Below are positions 32,041-41,085 of a DNA stretch of 47,102 nucleotides, in pieces. A program made the translations under genes and the position numbers. The notes below the pieces were generated by a model. The model was not told the origin of the DNA. It was given only the letters and a program-made list of their open reading frames with translations, and searched no databases. The stretch spans positions 1 to 47,102 of the forward strand of contig NZ_BOQN01000004.1 of assembly GCF_018332695.1 (NCBI RefSeq), given 5' to 3'. The stretch's first letter is position 1. Each line of letters starts with the position of its first letter. Origin of the DNA: Paractinoplanes toevensis (GTDB lineage: Bacteria; Actinomycetota; Actinomycetes; Mycobacteriales; Micromonosporaceae).

Positions 32041-32276
32041 GCGACCTTGACGCCTGGGTCGTGGCGGCCGGCGAAGAGTTGGGGATCGCGCCGGCCGACG
32101 TGCCGGTCAAGGCGGTGCTCGACCTGGCTCGGGACGTGGCGCACGGTGTCGTCCGGCCGGGGGCGCCGGTCACGGCGTACCTCATGGGTCTTGCCGTGGG
32201 GCGCGGCGCGGACCCCGCGGACGCCGCCGAACGTCTCAGTCAGCTCGCGCTTTCCTGGCCGAAACCCACCCCCTGA
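32037..32276 (+). CDS. Small DUF6457 protein downstream of mobA
   Basis: A 79-residue helical protein, MSDLDAWVVAAGEELGI at the start, then VLDLARDVAHGVVRPGAPVTAYLMGLAVG and a final Leu-rich helix. It matches the DUF6457 proteins that often follow mobA or sit beside fdhD in actinobacteria. The ATG overlaps the mobA stop (ATGA), so translation is coupled. Function unknown; it presumably assists molybdenum cofactor handling. Confidence 0.85.
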   Translation: MSDLDAWVVAAGEELGIAPADVPVKAVLDLARDVAHGVVRPGAPVTAYLMGLAVGRGADPADAAERLSQLALSWPKPTP

Positions 32277-32313
32277 AGTCTCTCGATAGGGTGGCGGAGA
32301 CGGAGGTGCGATC

Positions 32314-33399
32314 ATGACGGCAGACAACGCCGCAGGCGGGTCGAACGACAACATCCTGCTCGACGAGCCGACCACGGCTGACCTGCGGGCCAAGGTGACC
32401 GAGGCGTGGCGGGAGTTCGCCGGCGCGCTGGCGGCGCTGCTGCAGAACCTCGCGCCGGACTCGCACATCGACATCACGCTCGACCCGACCGCGTCGGGCA
32501 CCGGCACAGCGGTCTACTCGGTGAGCATGCGGGTGCTCCCCGACGGCGTGGTGGAGGCGCTCGCGGTCGGCAACGCCGAACTGCCCGAGGGCTTCCGGAT
32601 GGATCGCGCCGCGGTCGCCGACATGGTCGCGCTCGGCTGGTCGCCGCCGGGTGTGCTGCCGGACTCGGGCAACTCGTTCGGCGTGCGCTCCGCGCAGGAG
32701 AAGGCGGCACAGCTCGCGACGGTGGTCTCCCGCACGTTGCGGGACGTCTACGGCGCTCCGCACCCGGCCTTCCTGGTCTATATCGTGCACGACGAACAGG
32801 ACGAGCCGATCGAGACGGCGCCGCTGGCCACCGCCCGGCACGAGCCGACCATCGGCCAGTCCCTCGACCTCGACGACCTGGACGCGGACGGTGAACTGCG
32901 GGCGGCGTTGGCGGGTGCGGCCGAGGAGGTCGTGCCGCTCGAGGAGCGGGTTCGCACGGTGGTCGCCACCATGTCGAAGACCCCCGTCGACCAGCTACAG
33001 GTCGACACGGACGGTGACATCGGCATCCGGGCCGGCTCGGCGATGGTGTTCGTCCGGGTTCGGGATAATCCGCCGCTGGTGGACGTCTTCTCGCCGATCC
33101 TCACCGAGGTCGAGCCGACCGAGGAGCTCTACGTCAAGCTGTCCGAACTGACCAACCGCATGCCGATCGGCCGCCTCTACTGCGCGCAGGACACGGTGTG
33201 GGCGTCGATCCCGGTTTTCGGCCGCAACTTCCAGGCCACCCACCTCATGCTCGCCGTGCAGGTCATGACCGGCCTGGCCGACGAGCTGGACGACCGGCTG
33301 CACGGCGAGTTCGGGGGCAAGCGCTTCTTCGGCGAGGGCGACAAGCCCACACCGGCGAAGCAGCCTGCCGACGACCACCGGACGGGGATGTACCTCTAG
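32314..33399 (+). CDS. YbjN / TY-Chap-like protein
   Basis: A 361-residue soluble acidic protein. Residues about 20-165 and 205-330 form two alpha/beta segments like the type III secretion chaperone (CesT/YbjN) fold; the second contains VDTDGDIGIRAGSAMVFVRV and PIGRLYCAQDTVWASIPVFG, typical of YbjN-domain proteins. No catalytic residues are evident. The ATG has a good GGAGGTG site 7-8 nt upstream and a TAGGGT -10 at 32287-32292. Its stop shares the CTAG tetramer with the convergent lipoprotein gene. Function unknown. Confidence 0.75.
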   Translation: MTADNAAGGSNDNILLDEPTTADLRAKVTEAWREFAGALAALLQNLAPDSHIDITLDPTASGTGTAVYSVSMRVLPDGVVEALAVGNAELPEGFRMDRAAVADMVALGWSPPGVLPDSGNSFGVRSAQEKAAQLATVVSRTLRDVYGAPHPAFLVYIVHDEQDEPIETAPLATARHEPTIGQSLDLDDLDADGELRAALAGAAEEVVPLEERVRTVVATMSKTPVDQLQVDTDGDIGIRAGSAMVFVRVRDNPPLVDVFSPILTEVEPTEELYVKLSELTNRMPIGRLYCAQDTVWASIPVFGRNFQATHLMLAVQVMTGLADELDDRLHGEFGGKRFFGEGDKPTPAKQPADDHRTGMYL

Positions 33400-35192
33400 A
33401 AACGCACGGTCGCTCTCTGGTCCAGGGTGGACAGATCAAAGGCGGTCATGCCCGACTCGCCCAGGGTCCAGAGGTCGCTGCCGATCACCAGGGACCGGTC
33501 CACGTACCCGCTGATCTTCCCGGCCTCGTGCAGGCCACCGGCGTCGACCCGCAGGGCGAGCGCGCCCTCGACGGCGCCCTTGATCGGTACGACGAGCAGT
33601 CCGGTGGCCGGCCACCAGAGCAGTGCGTGCGGATCGAATTCGGCATCCGACACGCTCTGTGGCACTACATGCTGGGCCAGCCGGCGAGGGCTCGCCGGAT
33701 CACCGACATCGAAAAGCGAAACCTGCGTCCCTTGCCGTACGCCGTCGGTGCCGGCCTCCTGCCCGACGCCCACCAGAAGGTCGTCCCCTACCTGTTGCAG
33801 ATGGGCCGAATAGCCGGTGATCTTCAGTTCGCCGGTGACCCGAGGGGCGGCCGGATCGCTGAGGTCGAGGCTGTAGAGCGGATCGGTTTGTCGGAAGGTC
33901 ACCACATAGCCGCGCGGGCCGAGGAACCGTACGGCGTAGATCCGCTCGTTCTTGCCGAGCCCGTCGACCACCCCGGTCTGCACAAGCTTGCCGCCGCTGT
34001 CGGCGAGCACCCGCACCGCCGACGCCGTTGACGTGGTGGTCGCGACCCGCAGCCGACCGTCCCATTCGGACATCGAGTACTGGTTGAGCAGTGACCCGGG
34101 AACGCGGCCCGAAGCGGCCAGCTCCGGCTTTCCCGCCGCGGGCAGCGCGAACTTGAAGATCTCGGTGTCCAGCTCGGCCGGGTCGGCGGCGGGCAAAGCG
34201 TTGACCTGCCAGTCCTGGTTGTTGGCGACGTAGAGGCTGGTCGGCGTGCCGTAGACCAGATCACCGTCGCTGACCACGCCGACCGGGCTGCCGTCGGTGA
34301 GCGCGTCGGCGGCCAGGTCGAAGGTCAGCAGGGTGAGCATCCCGGCCCCGGAGTACGACGCGGGTCGGCTCACCGCGTCGCAGCCGACGCGTCCCGAGGT
34401 GACCGCCGTACCGGTGGTGACCTGCCACGACGGCAGCCAGGCGTCGATCGGCGCCGCGCTGATCGCCTGCCGATTCCGGCGGAGGAGAGCGTCGGCGTCG
34501 CCGTCCGGGTAGTACGGGAATTTGATCCGCGGGGTGGAGCTGAGCACGACCCGGGCCACGCTGCCGGTCTGCCGGGCGTCGACCACCTGGCCGCTGCCGA
34601 CGAATCGGCTGATGATGCGCGGCGGCCCGCTCAGATCGATCAGGAGCAGCTCGGCGTCCCCGGGCGGCGCCATCTTGTAGACACGGCCGTCGGTCCGCCC
34701 ATAACCGGAGGTGAGTACGAGAGCGTGGTCGCCGGCCAGGAGGAACTGCGCCGTCGAGACGTTCCCGAGTTCGAGCCGGCCGGTCAGCGCGCGGGTGGCC
34801 GGGTCGATGACCCGCAGGGCCCCGCCCTGGACGGTGACGATGCGGCGGCCGTCGGTCTTGACGATGTCGGGCTCGTCGGCACCGATCTCGTGCACGTTGG
34901 TCCCGGAGTAGGTGGTCGCCTTGGCGGCCGCCGCATCGACTCGGGCTCCGGTAGCCATCGCGTTCTCCGGAAAGGCGTCGCTGCCGGGCAGTCCGTAGGG
35001 GCCGACGCTGCGCCGGGTTGCCGCCCGCAGGTCGGTGAGCAGCCGGTCGCAGTTGTCGAACGCGACCAGGCTGAGCTTGGCGATCGCGGCCCCGGGCACG
35101 GGGACCGGTGATTCCAGTATTTTCCTGGGCGGCGCGTCGGTGCAGCCGGCCAGCGTGAGAATCGCGGTGAAGATCAGGATTCGGCGGCGCAT
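33396..35192 (-). CDS. Beta-propeller lipoprotein
   Basis: A 598-residue secreted lipoprotein. The signal peptide MRRRILIFTAILTLAGCTDA has a lipobox (LAGC) with Cys17 as the lipidation site. The mature part matches the secreted beta-propeller domain family (PF09826-like): SGTNVHEIGADEPDIVKTDG, a signature of that family, then repeated blades such as GGALRVIDPATRALTG and YSLDLSDPAAPRVTGELKI. Function unknown, probably a cell-surface scaffold. Its stop overlaps that of the plus-strand YbjN-like gene. Confidence 0.9.
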   Translation of the reverse strand: MRRRILIFTAILTLAGCTDAPPRKILESPVPVPGAAIAKLSLVAFDNCDRLLTDLRAATRRSVGPYGLPGSDAFPENAMATGARVDAAAAKATTYSGTNVHEIGADEPDIVKTDGRRIVTVQGGALRVIDPATRALTGRLELGNVSTAQFLLAGDHALVLTSGYGRTDGRVYKMAPPGDAELLLIDLSGPPRIISRFVGSGQVVDARQTGSVARVVLSSTPRIKFPYYPDGDADALLRRNRQAISAAPIDAWLPSWQVTTGTAVTSGRVGCDAVSRPASYSGAGMLTLLTFDLAADALTDGSPVGVVSDGDLVYGTPTSLYVANNQDWQVNALPAADPAELDTEIFKFALPAAGKPELAASGRVPGSLLNQYSMSEWDGRLRVATTTSTASAVRVLADSGGKLVQTGVVDGLGKNERIYAVRFLGPRGYVVTFRQTDPLYSLDLSDPAAPRVTGELKITGYSAHLQQVGDDLLVGVGQEAGTDGVRQGTQVSLFDVGDPASPRRLAQHVVPQSVSDAEFDPHALLWWPATGLLVVPIKGAVEGALALRVDAGGLHEAGKISGYVDRSLVIGSDLWTLGESGMTAFDLSTLDQRATVRF

Positions 35193-35226
35193 GTGCGCTT
35201 GGACGCGGCGCCGAACGGATGGGTTC

Positions 35227-35685
35227 CTACTGGGGGGCGGGCACCACCGTCGGTGTCTCCACGAGGCGGGACAGCACGATCATGCTCCGAGTCGAGGTGA
35301 CGAACGGCTCGGCTCGCAGCCGCTCGAGGGCCTGTTCGAGATGCCCGATGTCGGCGGCCCGCAGGTGTACCAGTGCGTCGGCCTGGCCCGACACCGTGTA
35401 GGCGCCGATCACCTCGGGATGCCGCCGGGTGGCCACCGTGATCTGGGCGGGGGTGGTGCGGCCGGTGCAGAACAGCTCGACGAAGGCCTCGGTGGTCCAG
35501 CCCACGGCGGCGGGGTCGATGACCGCGGTGAATCCCTTGATCACCCCGCTGGCACGGAGCCGATCCACCCGCCGTTTCACGGCCGGGGCGGAAAGAGCGA
35601 CCTTGGACCCTATCTCCGCGTACGACGCGCGTGCGTCGGCGACCAGTAACGCAATGATTCGCTGGTCAACCGGGTCCATCTGCAA
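35227..35685 (-). CDS. Lrp/AsnC family transcriptional regulator
   Basis: A 152-residue feast/famine regulator. The N-terminal helix-turn-helix is MDPVDQRIIALLVADARASY to RRVDRLRASGVIKGF, and the C-terminal RAM/effector domain spans about 75-150 (VELFCTGRTTPAQI, GAYTVSGQADALVHLRA). A TTG at 35685 is preferred because GGAGG lies 7 nt upstream; the ATG at 35679 would have a 13-nt spacer. It is divergent from the dimethylargininase gene with a 67-bp gap, so it probably controls that gene in response to an amino acid. Confidence 0.92.
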   Translation of the reverse strand: MQMDPVDQRIIALLVADARASYAEIGSKVALSAPAVKRRVDRLRASGVIKGFTAVIDPAAVGWTTEAFVELFCTGRTTPAQITVATRRHPEVIGAYTVSGQADALVHLRAADIGHLEQALERLRAEPFVTSTRSMIVLSRLVETPTVVPAPQ

Positions 35686-35739
35686 CGATTCGCCTCCAGA
35701 ACACAAGATTTCTCGCTGTTTCGTGCACCCGAGCCTACC

Positions 35740-35745
35740 TACGCT
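35740..35745 (+). promoter_or_regulatory. Proposed -10 of the DDAH-like gene, leaderless
   Basis: TACGCT fits TANNNT and ends 7 nt before the ATG at 35753. The segment GCCTACCTACGCT resembles the GCCTCACCTACGCT promoter element before arcA at 46288-46301. Confidence 0.45.
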
Positions 35746-35752
35746 TTACCTC

Positions 35753-36580
35753 ATGAGCCAGACCGAGCGCTTGCCGCGAACCCGGACATATCTCATGTGC
35801 CCTCCGGAGCATTTCACGGTCGAGTACGCCATCAACCCGTGGATGGACATCACCGTCCCGGTCGACGCGGCGCTGGCCGTCAAGCAGTGGGACCTGCTGC
35901 GCAACACCCTCGTCGAACTCGGCCACACCGTGCACCTGCTCGACCCGGTGGCCGGCCTGCCCGACATGGTCTACGCGGCCAACGGCGCCTTCTCCGTCGA
36001 CGGCACGGTCTACGGCGCCCGCTTCCGCTACCCGCAGCGCGCCGACGAGGCCGACGCCCACCGGGCCTTCTACACGCGGACGGACTGGAAATACGAGACG
36101 CCTGAGCACGTCAACGAAGGCGAGGGCGACTTCACCTACCTGCCCGGCGCGCACGGCGGCGTGATCCTGGCCGGCTACGGCTTCCGCACCGAGCCGGCCG
36201 CACACGCCGAGGCCCAGGAGATGCTCGGCCGCCCGGTCGTCTCGCTCCGCCTGGTCGATCCCGCCTACTACCACCTGGACACGGCCCTGGCCGCGCTCGA
36301 CGACCACAACGTCGCCTACTACCCGGACGCGTTCTCGGCAGCCTCACAGCGGGTGCTCGCCCAGCTTTTCCCGGACGCCGTGCTCGCCGACCGGGCCGAT
36401 GCCGAGGCGTTCGGGCTCAACCTGGTCAGCGACGGCCGTCATGTGATCCTCAACACCGAGGCGGCCGCGATGGGCGAGAAGGTGCGGGCGGCCGGCTACC
36501 ACCCGGTGCACGTCGAACTCACGGAACTCAAGCGTGGGGGCGGCAGCGTCAAGTGCGCGGTGGCCGAACTCCGGCCCTGA
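35753..36580 (+). CDS. Dimethylargininase-like amidinotransferase-fold hydrolase
   Basis: A 275-residue protein of the guanidino-group-modifying superfamily. Motifs include LMCPPEHFTVEYAINPWMD, LPDMVYAANGAF, EGEGDFTYLPG, a YYHLDTALA segment with the catalytic His and GGGSVKCAVAEL with catalytic Cys268. These fit dimethylargininase (DDAH), which hydrolyses N-methylated arginines to citrulline, though other arginine hydrolases cannot be excluded. The adjacent Lrp regulator fits an amino-acid catabolic role. The start ATG follows a TANNNT hexamer by 7 nt with no ribosome binding site. Confidence 0.85.
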   Translation: MSQTERLPRTRTYLMCPPEHFTVEYAINPWMDITVPVDAALAVKQWDLLRNTLVELGHTVHLLDPVAGLPDMVYAANGAFSVDGTVYGARFRYPQRADEADAHRAFYTRTDWKYETPEHVNEGEGDFTYLPGAHGGVILAGYGFRTEPAAHAEAQEMLGRPVVSLRLVDPAYYHLDTALAALDDHNVAYYPDAFSAASQRVLAQLFPDAVLADRADAEAFGLNLVSDGRHVILNTEAAAMGEKVRAAGYHPVHVELTELKRGGGSVKCAVAELRP

Positions 36581-36632
36581 AGGCCCCGAGGCCAGCGGCA
36601 CCGAGTTGGGCGCGTGCGGGAAGATGGAACGC

Positions 36633-37199
36633 ATGACCGATGACAATCGCACCGCGGAGAAGCAGGAAGACGGCTCCGTCATCGTGGTCGGACCCGATGG
36701 GCGTCCGATGGGCACGATCGAGTCCGACGGCACGCTCAGCCCCGAGGAGCCGGGCAACCTGATCGAGCAGCCGGCGAAGGTCATGCGCATCGGCAGCATG
36801 ATCAAGCAGCTGCTCGAGGAGGTGCGGGCAGCTCCGCTCGACGAGGCCAGCCGTGGCCGGCTGCGCGAGATCCACCAGCGGTCGATCATCGAGCTCGAGG
36901 ACGGTCTCGCCCCCGAGCTTCGCGAGGAGCTGGAGCGGCTCTCGCTGCCGTTCGAGGGTGACACCCCGCCGAGCGAGTCCGAGCTGCGCATCGCCCAGGC
37001 ACAGCTGGTGGGCTGGCTCGAGGGTCTCTTCCACGGCATCCAGGCCGCGCTGGTCGCCCAGCAGATGGCGGCCCGGCTCCAGCTCGAGCAGATGCGTGGC
37101 GGTGGCGGCGGCCGGCCGGCGTTACCGATGGGCCGCATCCCGGCCATGCCCGGGCAGCCGCAGAACCCCGGCGAGGGCCCGACCGGCCAATATCTCTAG
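36633..37199 (+). CDS. bpa: Bacterial proteasome activator Bpa (PafE)
   Basis: A 188-residue ATP-independent activator of the 20S proteasome. It contains the four-helix core PAKVMRIGSMIKQLLEEVRA, LREIHQRSIIELEDGLAPEL and ELRIAQAQLVGWLEGLFHGI, and ends in GQYL, the motif that docks into the proteasome alpha ring. It feeds unfolded or stress-damaged proteins such as HspR to the proteasome. ATG 36633 is preferred (GGGAAG 9 nt upstream); ATG 36624 is also in frame. The stop codon shares CTAG with the convergent HAD gene. Its presence implies a Prc proteasome elsewhere in the genome. Confidence 0.95.
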   Translation: MTDDNRTAEKQEDGSVIVVGPDGRPMGTIESDGTLSPEEPGNLIEQPAKVMRIGSMIKQLLEEVRAAPLDEASRGRLREIHQRSIIELEDGLAPELREELERLSLPFEGDTPPSESELRIAQAQLVGWLEGLFHGIQAALVAQQMAARLQLEQMRGGGGGRPALPMGRIPAMPGQPQNPGEGPTGQYL

Positions 37200-37993
37200 A
37201 GGTCGAAGGCGTCGCGCAGGTATTGCGCGACCCCGTCCTCGTCGTTCGTGAGACCCACCTCGTCGGCCACCGCGCGGACGGCGGGGTGGGCGTTGCCCAT
37301 CGCCACCGAACGACCGGCCCAGCTCAGCAGCGGGATGTCGTTGGGCATGTCGCCGAACGCCACCACCTCGCCCGCGTCGATGCCCTTGCGTTCGCACAGC
37401 CAGGCCAGTCCGGCCGCCTTGGTCACCCCGGCCGCCGAGATCTCCACCAGCGCGCTCCGCGACGAGTGGGTGACCGTGGCGATCTCCCCCAGCACGCCGC
37501 TGACCAGCTTGTGAAACTCGTCCGCCTCGTGGTTGGCCGAGCGGACGAGCAGCTTGACGGCCGGCGCCGAGGTCAGCTCCTCGGGGCCGGTGAGCACGCG
37601 GACCTCATCACTCTCCGGGTCCCAGCGCAGCGGCCAGGCCTCCTCGTACCAGAAGCGCCGGCCCTCCTCGACCTCGACGGCCAGGGCGATGTCGGGAATC
37701 GCGTCGCGCAGCTTCTTGGTGACGTCGATCAGCAGCTCGACGGAGAGCGGCTCGGCCCGCAGCACCGTGTCGGTGTCGGGGTCGTAGACGACCGCGCCGT
37801 TGGCGCAGACCGCCGGAACCGGCTCCGGCATCTGGTCGTAGAGCTGCCGGAGCCATCGGACCGGCCGGCCGGTCACCAGAACGAACGGAACGGGGAGGGC
37901 GTGGATCACGTCGAGGGTGCCCTTGCTCAGCGTGCCGTCGCTGTGGATCAGGGTGCCGTCGATGTCGGAGGCGACAAGCCGAAAAGGGTGCAT
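37196..37993 (-). CDS. Cof-type HAD family phosphatase, copy 2
   Basis: A 265-residue HAD hydrolase. Motif I is ASDIDGTLIHSDG (nucleophile and acid Asp), motif II VLVTGRP, and motif IV AFGDMPNDIPLLSWAG. A C2-type cap lies between motifs II and III. Family members dephosphorylate sugar phosphates or flavin-type phosphates. The ATG overlaps the stop of the upstream HAD gene by 1 nt (TGATG). The two proteins are clear tandem paralogs. Substrate unknown. Confidence 0.92.
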   Translation of the reverse strand: MHPFRLVASDIDGTLIHSDGTLSKGTLDVIHALPVPFVLVTGRPVRWLRQLYDQMPEPVPAVCANGAVVYDPDTDTVLRAEPLSVELLIDVTKKLRDAIPDIALAVEVEEGRRFWYEEAWPLRWDPESDEVRVLTGPEELTSAPAVKLLVRSANHEADEFHKLVSGVLGEIATVTHSSRSALVEISAAGVTKAAGLAWLCERKGIDAGEVVAFGDMPNDIPLLSWAGRSVAMGNAHPAVRAVADEVGLTNDEDGVAQYLRDAFDL

Positions 37994-38805
37994 CACCTCG
38001 ACAGTAACTTGTCGAGATAGACGGCCACCCCGTCCTCGTCGTTCGACAGAGTCACCTCGTCGGCCACCGCCATGAGGGCGGGATGGGCGTTGGCGACCGC
38101 CACGCGGCTCCACCCGGCCCACGCGAACATCGGCAGGTCGTTGGGCATGTCACCGAAGACGAGAACGTCCTGCGGATCGACGCCGACCGCCTCGGCCACG
38201 ACCGAGAGGCCGGTGCCTTTGTCCACGTTCGCCGGGCAGATCTCCACGTAGTCGAGACCGGCCTGGGTGACCGACGCCACGTGCGGCGGCACGATCCGCC
38301 GGGCCACCTCGAGCAGATCGTCGACGTGGTAGTCGAAGGACCGGGCGAACGCCTTGATCACGTCGCCGGTGAGGCAGTCGGCGCGTTCCCGCCGCTCGAC
38401 CACCACCGGGTAGCGCCAGGTCGGGTCGTAGTCGCCCCACAGCGGCGAATCGTCGTGCTCGAGCGCCTCCACCATCACCGACAGCGCTCCGACCTCGGCC
38501 TCGAGGTCGGCCAGCACCTTCGACAGCGCCGGCCCGGCGAGCCGGGACCGCAGCAGGTAGGCCGACTCGGCCTGGTCGAGCACCCAGCCGCCCTGGGCCA
38601 GCACCAGGAAATCGGCCACCCGGATGTCGTTGCGGGTGAGCGACGTCAGACGCGGCCCGCGGCCGGTGGCGCCCACGATCCGGATGCCGGCGGCCCGGAC
38701 CCGTTCGAGAACCTCATGGGTGTACGCGGACACGGTGTCATCACTGCGCACCAACGTGCCGTCGAGATCCGTCGCGATCAGCTTGGGGAGTCCAGGCTTG
38801 ACCAT
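37993..38805 (-). CDS. Cof-type HAD family phosphatase, copy 1
   Basis: A 270-residue HAD hydrolase, first of a tandem pair. Motif I is ATDLDGTLVRSDD, motif II VGATGRGP, a Lys lies in NVDKGTGL, and motif IV is VFGDMPNDLPMFAWAG. The cap region is shorter in aromatic content than in copy 2, so the substrates may differ. The ATG has a strong GGAGGTG site. The gene is downstream of serS but separated from it by a terminator, so it likely has its own promoter in 38806-38858. Confidence 0.92.
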   Translation of the reverse strand: MVKPGLPKLIATDLDGTLVRSDDTVSAYTHEVLERVRAAGIRIVGATGRGPRLTSLTRNDIRVADFLVLAQGGWVLDQAESAYLLRSRLAGPALSKVLADLEAEVGALSVMVEALEHDDSPLWGDYDPTWRYPVVVERRERADCLTGDVIKAFARSFDYHVDDLLEVARRIVPPHVASVTQAGLDYVEICPANVDKGTGLSVVAEAVGVDPQDVLVFGDMPNDLPMFAWAGWSRVAVANAHPALMAVADEVTLSNDEDGVAVYLDKLLSR

Positions 38806-38858
38806 CGGTCACCTCCGAGGTGGGGCTGAACCCCCGCGGAGGGCGGAAGGAAAACGTT

Positions 38859-38907
38859 ACACCCGCCCAGCTACCTGCTGCTATTACTTTTGGTAGCGGG
38901 CGGGTGT
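38859..38907 (-). terminator. Rho-independent terminator of serS
   Basis: ACACCCGCCC (38859-38868) and GCTACC (38870-38875) pair with GGTAGC (38892-38897) and GGGCGGGTGT (38898-38907), giving 16 base pairs with a single bulged A and a 16-nt loop. On the minus strand it is followed by AACGTTTTCC. It begins 9 bp after the serS stop. Confidence 0.88.
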
Positions 38908-38915
38908 ATTAACCG

Positions 38916-40178
38916 TTAGCGGACAGGTTCGAGGACGTCGCGGCCGCCGAGGTAGGGCTGCAGCGCCTTCGGCACCCGCACCGAACCGTCCGGCTGCTGG
39001 TGGTTCTCCAGGATCGGAATCAGCCATCGGGTGGTCGCGAGCGTCCCGTTCAGCGTGGCCGCGGTCTGCGGCTTGCCGTCAGCGTCGCGGTAGCGGATGT
39101 TGAGCCGCCGCGCCTGGAACGTGGTGCAGTTCGACGTCGAGGTGACCTCGCGGTAGCGGCCCTGCGACGGCACCCACGCCTCGCAGTCGTACTTGCGCGA
39201 AGCGCTCGAACCGAGGTCGCCGCCGGCCACGTCGATCACCCGGTAGGGAATCTCGACCTTGGCCAGCATCTCCTCCTCCATCGCCAGCAGCTTCAGGTGC
39301 TCGTCGGCCGCCTGCTCCGGCTTGCAGAAGGAGAACATCTCCACCTTGTCGAACTGGTGCACCCGCAGGATGCCGCGCACGTCCTTGCCGTACGACCCCG
39401 CCTCACGGCGATAGCACGACGACCATCCGGCGAAGCGGCTCGGTGCGGCTTCGAGATCCAAGATCTCGTTTGAGTGGTACGCCGCCAGGGCGACCTCCGA
39501 AGTGCCCACCAGATAGAGGTCGTCGGCCTCGAGTCGGTAGATCTCGCCGGCGTGCGCGCCGAGGAAGCCGGTGCCCTCCATCGATTCCGGCTTGACCAGC
39601 GACGGCGTGATCGAGGGGGTGAAGCCGTACTCCACCGCCTGGGCGATCGCCATCTGCAGGAGGCCCAGCTGGAGCAGCGCGCCCACCCCGGTGAGGAAGT
39701 AGAACCGCGAGCCGGACACCTTGGCGCCGCGCTCGGTGTCGATCGCCTTCAGGGCCTCGCCGATCTCGAGGTGGTCCTTCGGGTTGTCGATGGCCGGGCG
39801 GTCGCCGACCTCGCGCAGCACGACGAAGTCGTCCTCGCCGCCCGGCGGCGTGCCGTCCTGCACGATGTTGGGCACGGCCAGGTGGGCCCGGCGCAGCGTC
39901 TCGGCGGCGGCCGAGGCGGCGGCCTCGGCCGTCTTGACCTCGGCGGCCAGCTCCTTGGTGCGGGCCAGCAGCGCCGCCTTCTCGTCGCCGGAGGCCTTCG
40001 GCACCTGCTTGCTCAGCGATCTCTGCTCGGCCCGGACCGCCTCGAACCGCTGGGTAGCGGCTCGGCGCTCCTCATCGGCGCGCAGCAGGGCATCCACCAC
40101 CTCGGTGGACTCGCCGCGCACTCGCTGGCTGGCACGGATGAGCTCGGGGTCCTCGCGGAGCAGACGCAGGTCAATCAC
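38916..40178 (-). CDS. serS: Seryl-tRNA synthetase
   Basis: Charges tRNA-Ser. The 420-residue class II synthetase has an N-terminal coiled-coil arm (about 30-100, rich in Glu, Lys and Ala), the motif 2 region [20 protein letters not shown], and motif 3 in [20 protein letters not shown]. The GTG at 40178 gives [19 protein letters not shown], the usual family start; an open upstream extension is not conserved. No T-box or tRNA gene was recognised next to it. Confidence 0.97.
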   Translation of the reverse strand: MIDLRLLREDPELIRASQRVRGESTEVVDALLRADEERRAATQRFEAVRAEQRSLSKQVPKASGDEKAALLARTKELAAEVKTAEAAASAAAETLRRAHLAVPNIVQDGTPPGGEDDFVVLREVGDRPAIDNPKDHLEIGEALKAIDTERGAKVSGSRFYFLTGVGALLQLGLLQMAIAQAVEYGFTPSITPSLVKPESMEGTGFLGAHAGEIYRLEADDLYLVGTSEVALAAYHSNEILDLEAAPSRFAGWSSCYRREAGSYGKDVRGILRVHQFDKVEMFSFCKPEQAADEHLKLLAMEEEMLAKVEIPYRVIDVAGGDLGSSASRKYDCEAWVPSQGRYREVTSTSNCTTFQARRLNIRYRDADGKPQTAATLNGTLATTRWLIPILENHQQPDGSVRVPKALQPYLGGRDVLEPVR

Positions 40179-40233
40179 GATTGCCGAGCCTACCGGCGGC
40201 CCGTCCCGGTCAGCACCCGAGTATCCCTTCCCG

Positions 40234-41028
40234 TCACGATCCGCTCGGCTTGTCGCGGTCATCGCCGAGTGAGGTGAACGGCCGGGCCGGGCCGACGGTC
40301 AGCTCCAGCGGCGAGTCCGGGACCACCTGCTCGTCCCCGGCGGACGGCCGGCGCCACGACCACACGGCCGGCGGTTCCTCCGCGACCGGCTCATCGGCGA
40401 CCAGGGCCGCGGTGTGCCGATCGGCCAGATAGAGCGCGAGCAACACGAAGCAGACCCCGGCGAGGGCGCACCACAGGCCGCGCCCGTAACCGGCCTGCAG
40501 CTGGTCGGGGCTGAGCGACATGGTGTAGAGGTAGGGCACCACCCGGCTCTGGTCGCCGAGCGAGACGGCCAGCGCGAAGAGCAGGCCGAGCATCGTGCCG
40601 CCGACACTGAGCCCGCCGAGCCGCGCCCAGCGGCGCCCGGCCGGCGGCCCGAACATGGTCAGCACCACCGCGGCGACCAGCGGGAACAGCCCCACCAGGA
40701 CGGCGGTGCCGAACGCGCCGAGGTCGGTGAGGCCGGTCGGCACCAGTTGGTCGCCGACGGCACCCTCGGGGCCGAACACCGCGGCGTCGACCGTGGTGAC
40801 CTGCCACTCGGAGATGAGCGAGACGAGCAGGGCGACCGCGCCCAGCGCCGCGGCCACCGGGACCACGCGCCGGTCGCCGGCCAGGGTGTGGCCGAGGCCG
40901 GTCGCGCTCCAGCGACGCCGGCGAGGAGCCTTCACCGCGCCGAACTCGATCACCTCGTCGGCGGGAGGAACAGTCGTCGGCGATGGGTCGGTGTCGATCG
41001 GGCCATGCTCGGGGGGCATGTGACCCAT
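40234..41028 (-). CDS. Four-helix membrane protein of unknown function
   Basis: A 264-residue protein with an N-terminal cytoplasmic segment (Pro/Asp-rich, then basic [16 protein letters not shown]), membrane helices near 55-75, 100-125, 135-155 and 180-200, and a charged C-terminal tail. An extracytoplasmic loop has [20 protein letters not shown]. No family was recognised. It sits 55 nt upstream of serS on the same strand and may be cotranscribed. Starts at 41028 and 41019 are both possible, and neither has a strong ribosome binding site. Confidence 0.75.
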   Translation of the reverse strand: MGHMPPEHGPIDTDPSPTTVPPADEVIEFGAVKAPRRRRWSATGLGHTLAGDRRVVPVAAALGAVALLVSLISEWQVTTVDAAVFGPEGAVGDQLVPTGLTDLGAFGTAVLVGLFPLVAAVVLTMFGPPAGRRWARLGGLSVGGTMLGLLFALAVSLGDQSRVVPYLYTMSLSPDQLQAGYGRGLWCALAGVCFVLLALYLADRHTAALVADEPVAEEPPAVWSWRRPSAGDEQVVPDSPLELTVGPARPFTSLGDDRDKPSGS

Positions 41029-41072
41029 GATGGCCCGTGCCCGGTCGACCGGCCACCGGCCGTCCGATGGAC

Positions 41073-41078
41073 TAGCGT
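41073..41078 (+). promoter_or_regulatory. Proposed -10 of the OsmC gene, leaderless
   Basis: TAGCGT fits TANNNT and ends 7 nt before the ATG at 41086, with no Shine-Dalgarno sequence between them. Confidence 0.45.
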
Positions 41079-41085
41079 TTCGGAT

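Noticed and set aside
40179..40262. Longer N-terminus for serS
   Set aside because: The GTG at 40178 gives the conserved [12 protein letters not shown] start; the extension is not typical of SerRS.
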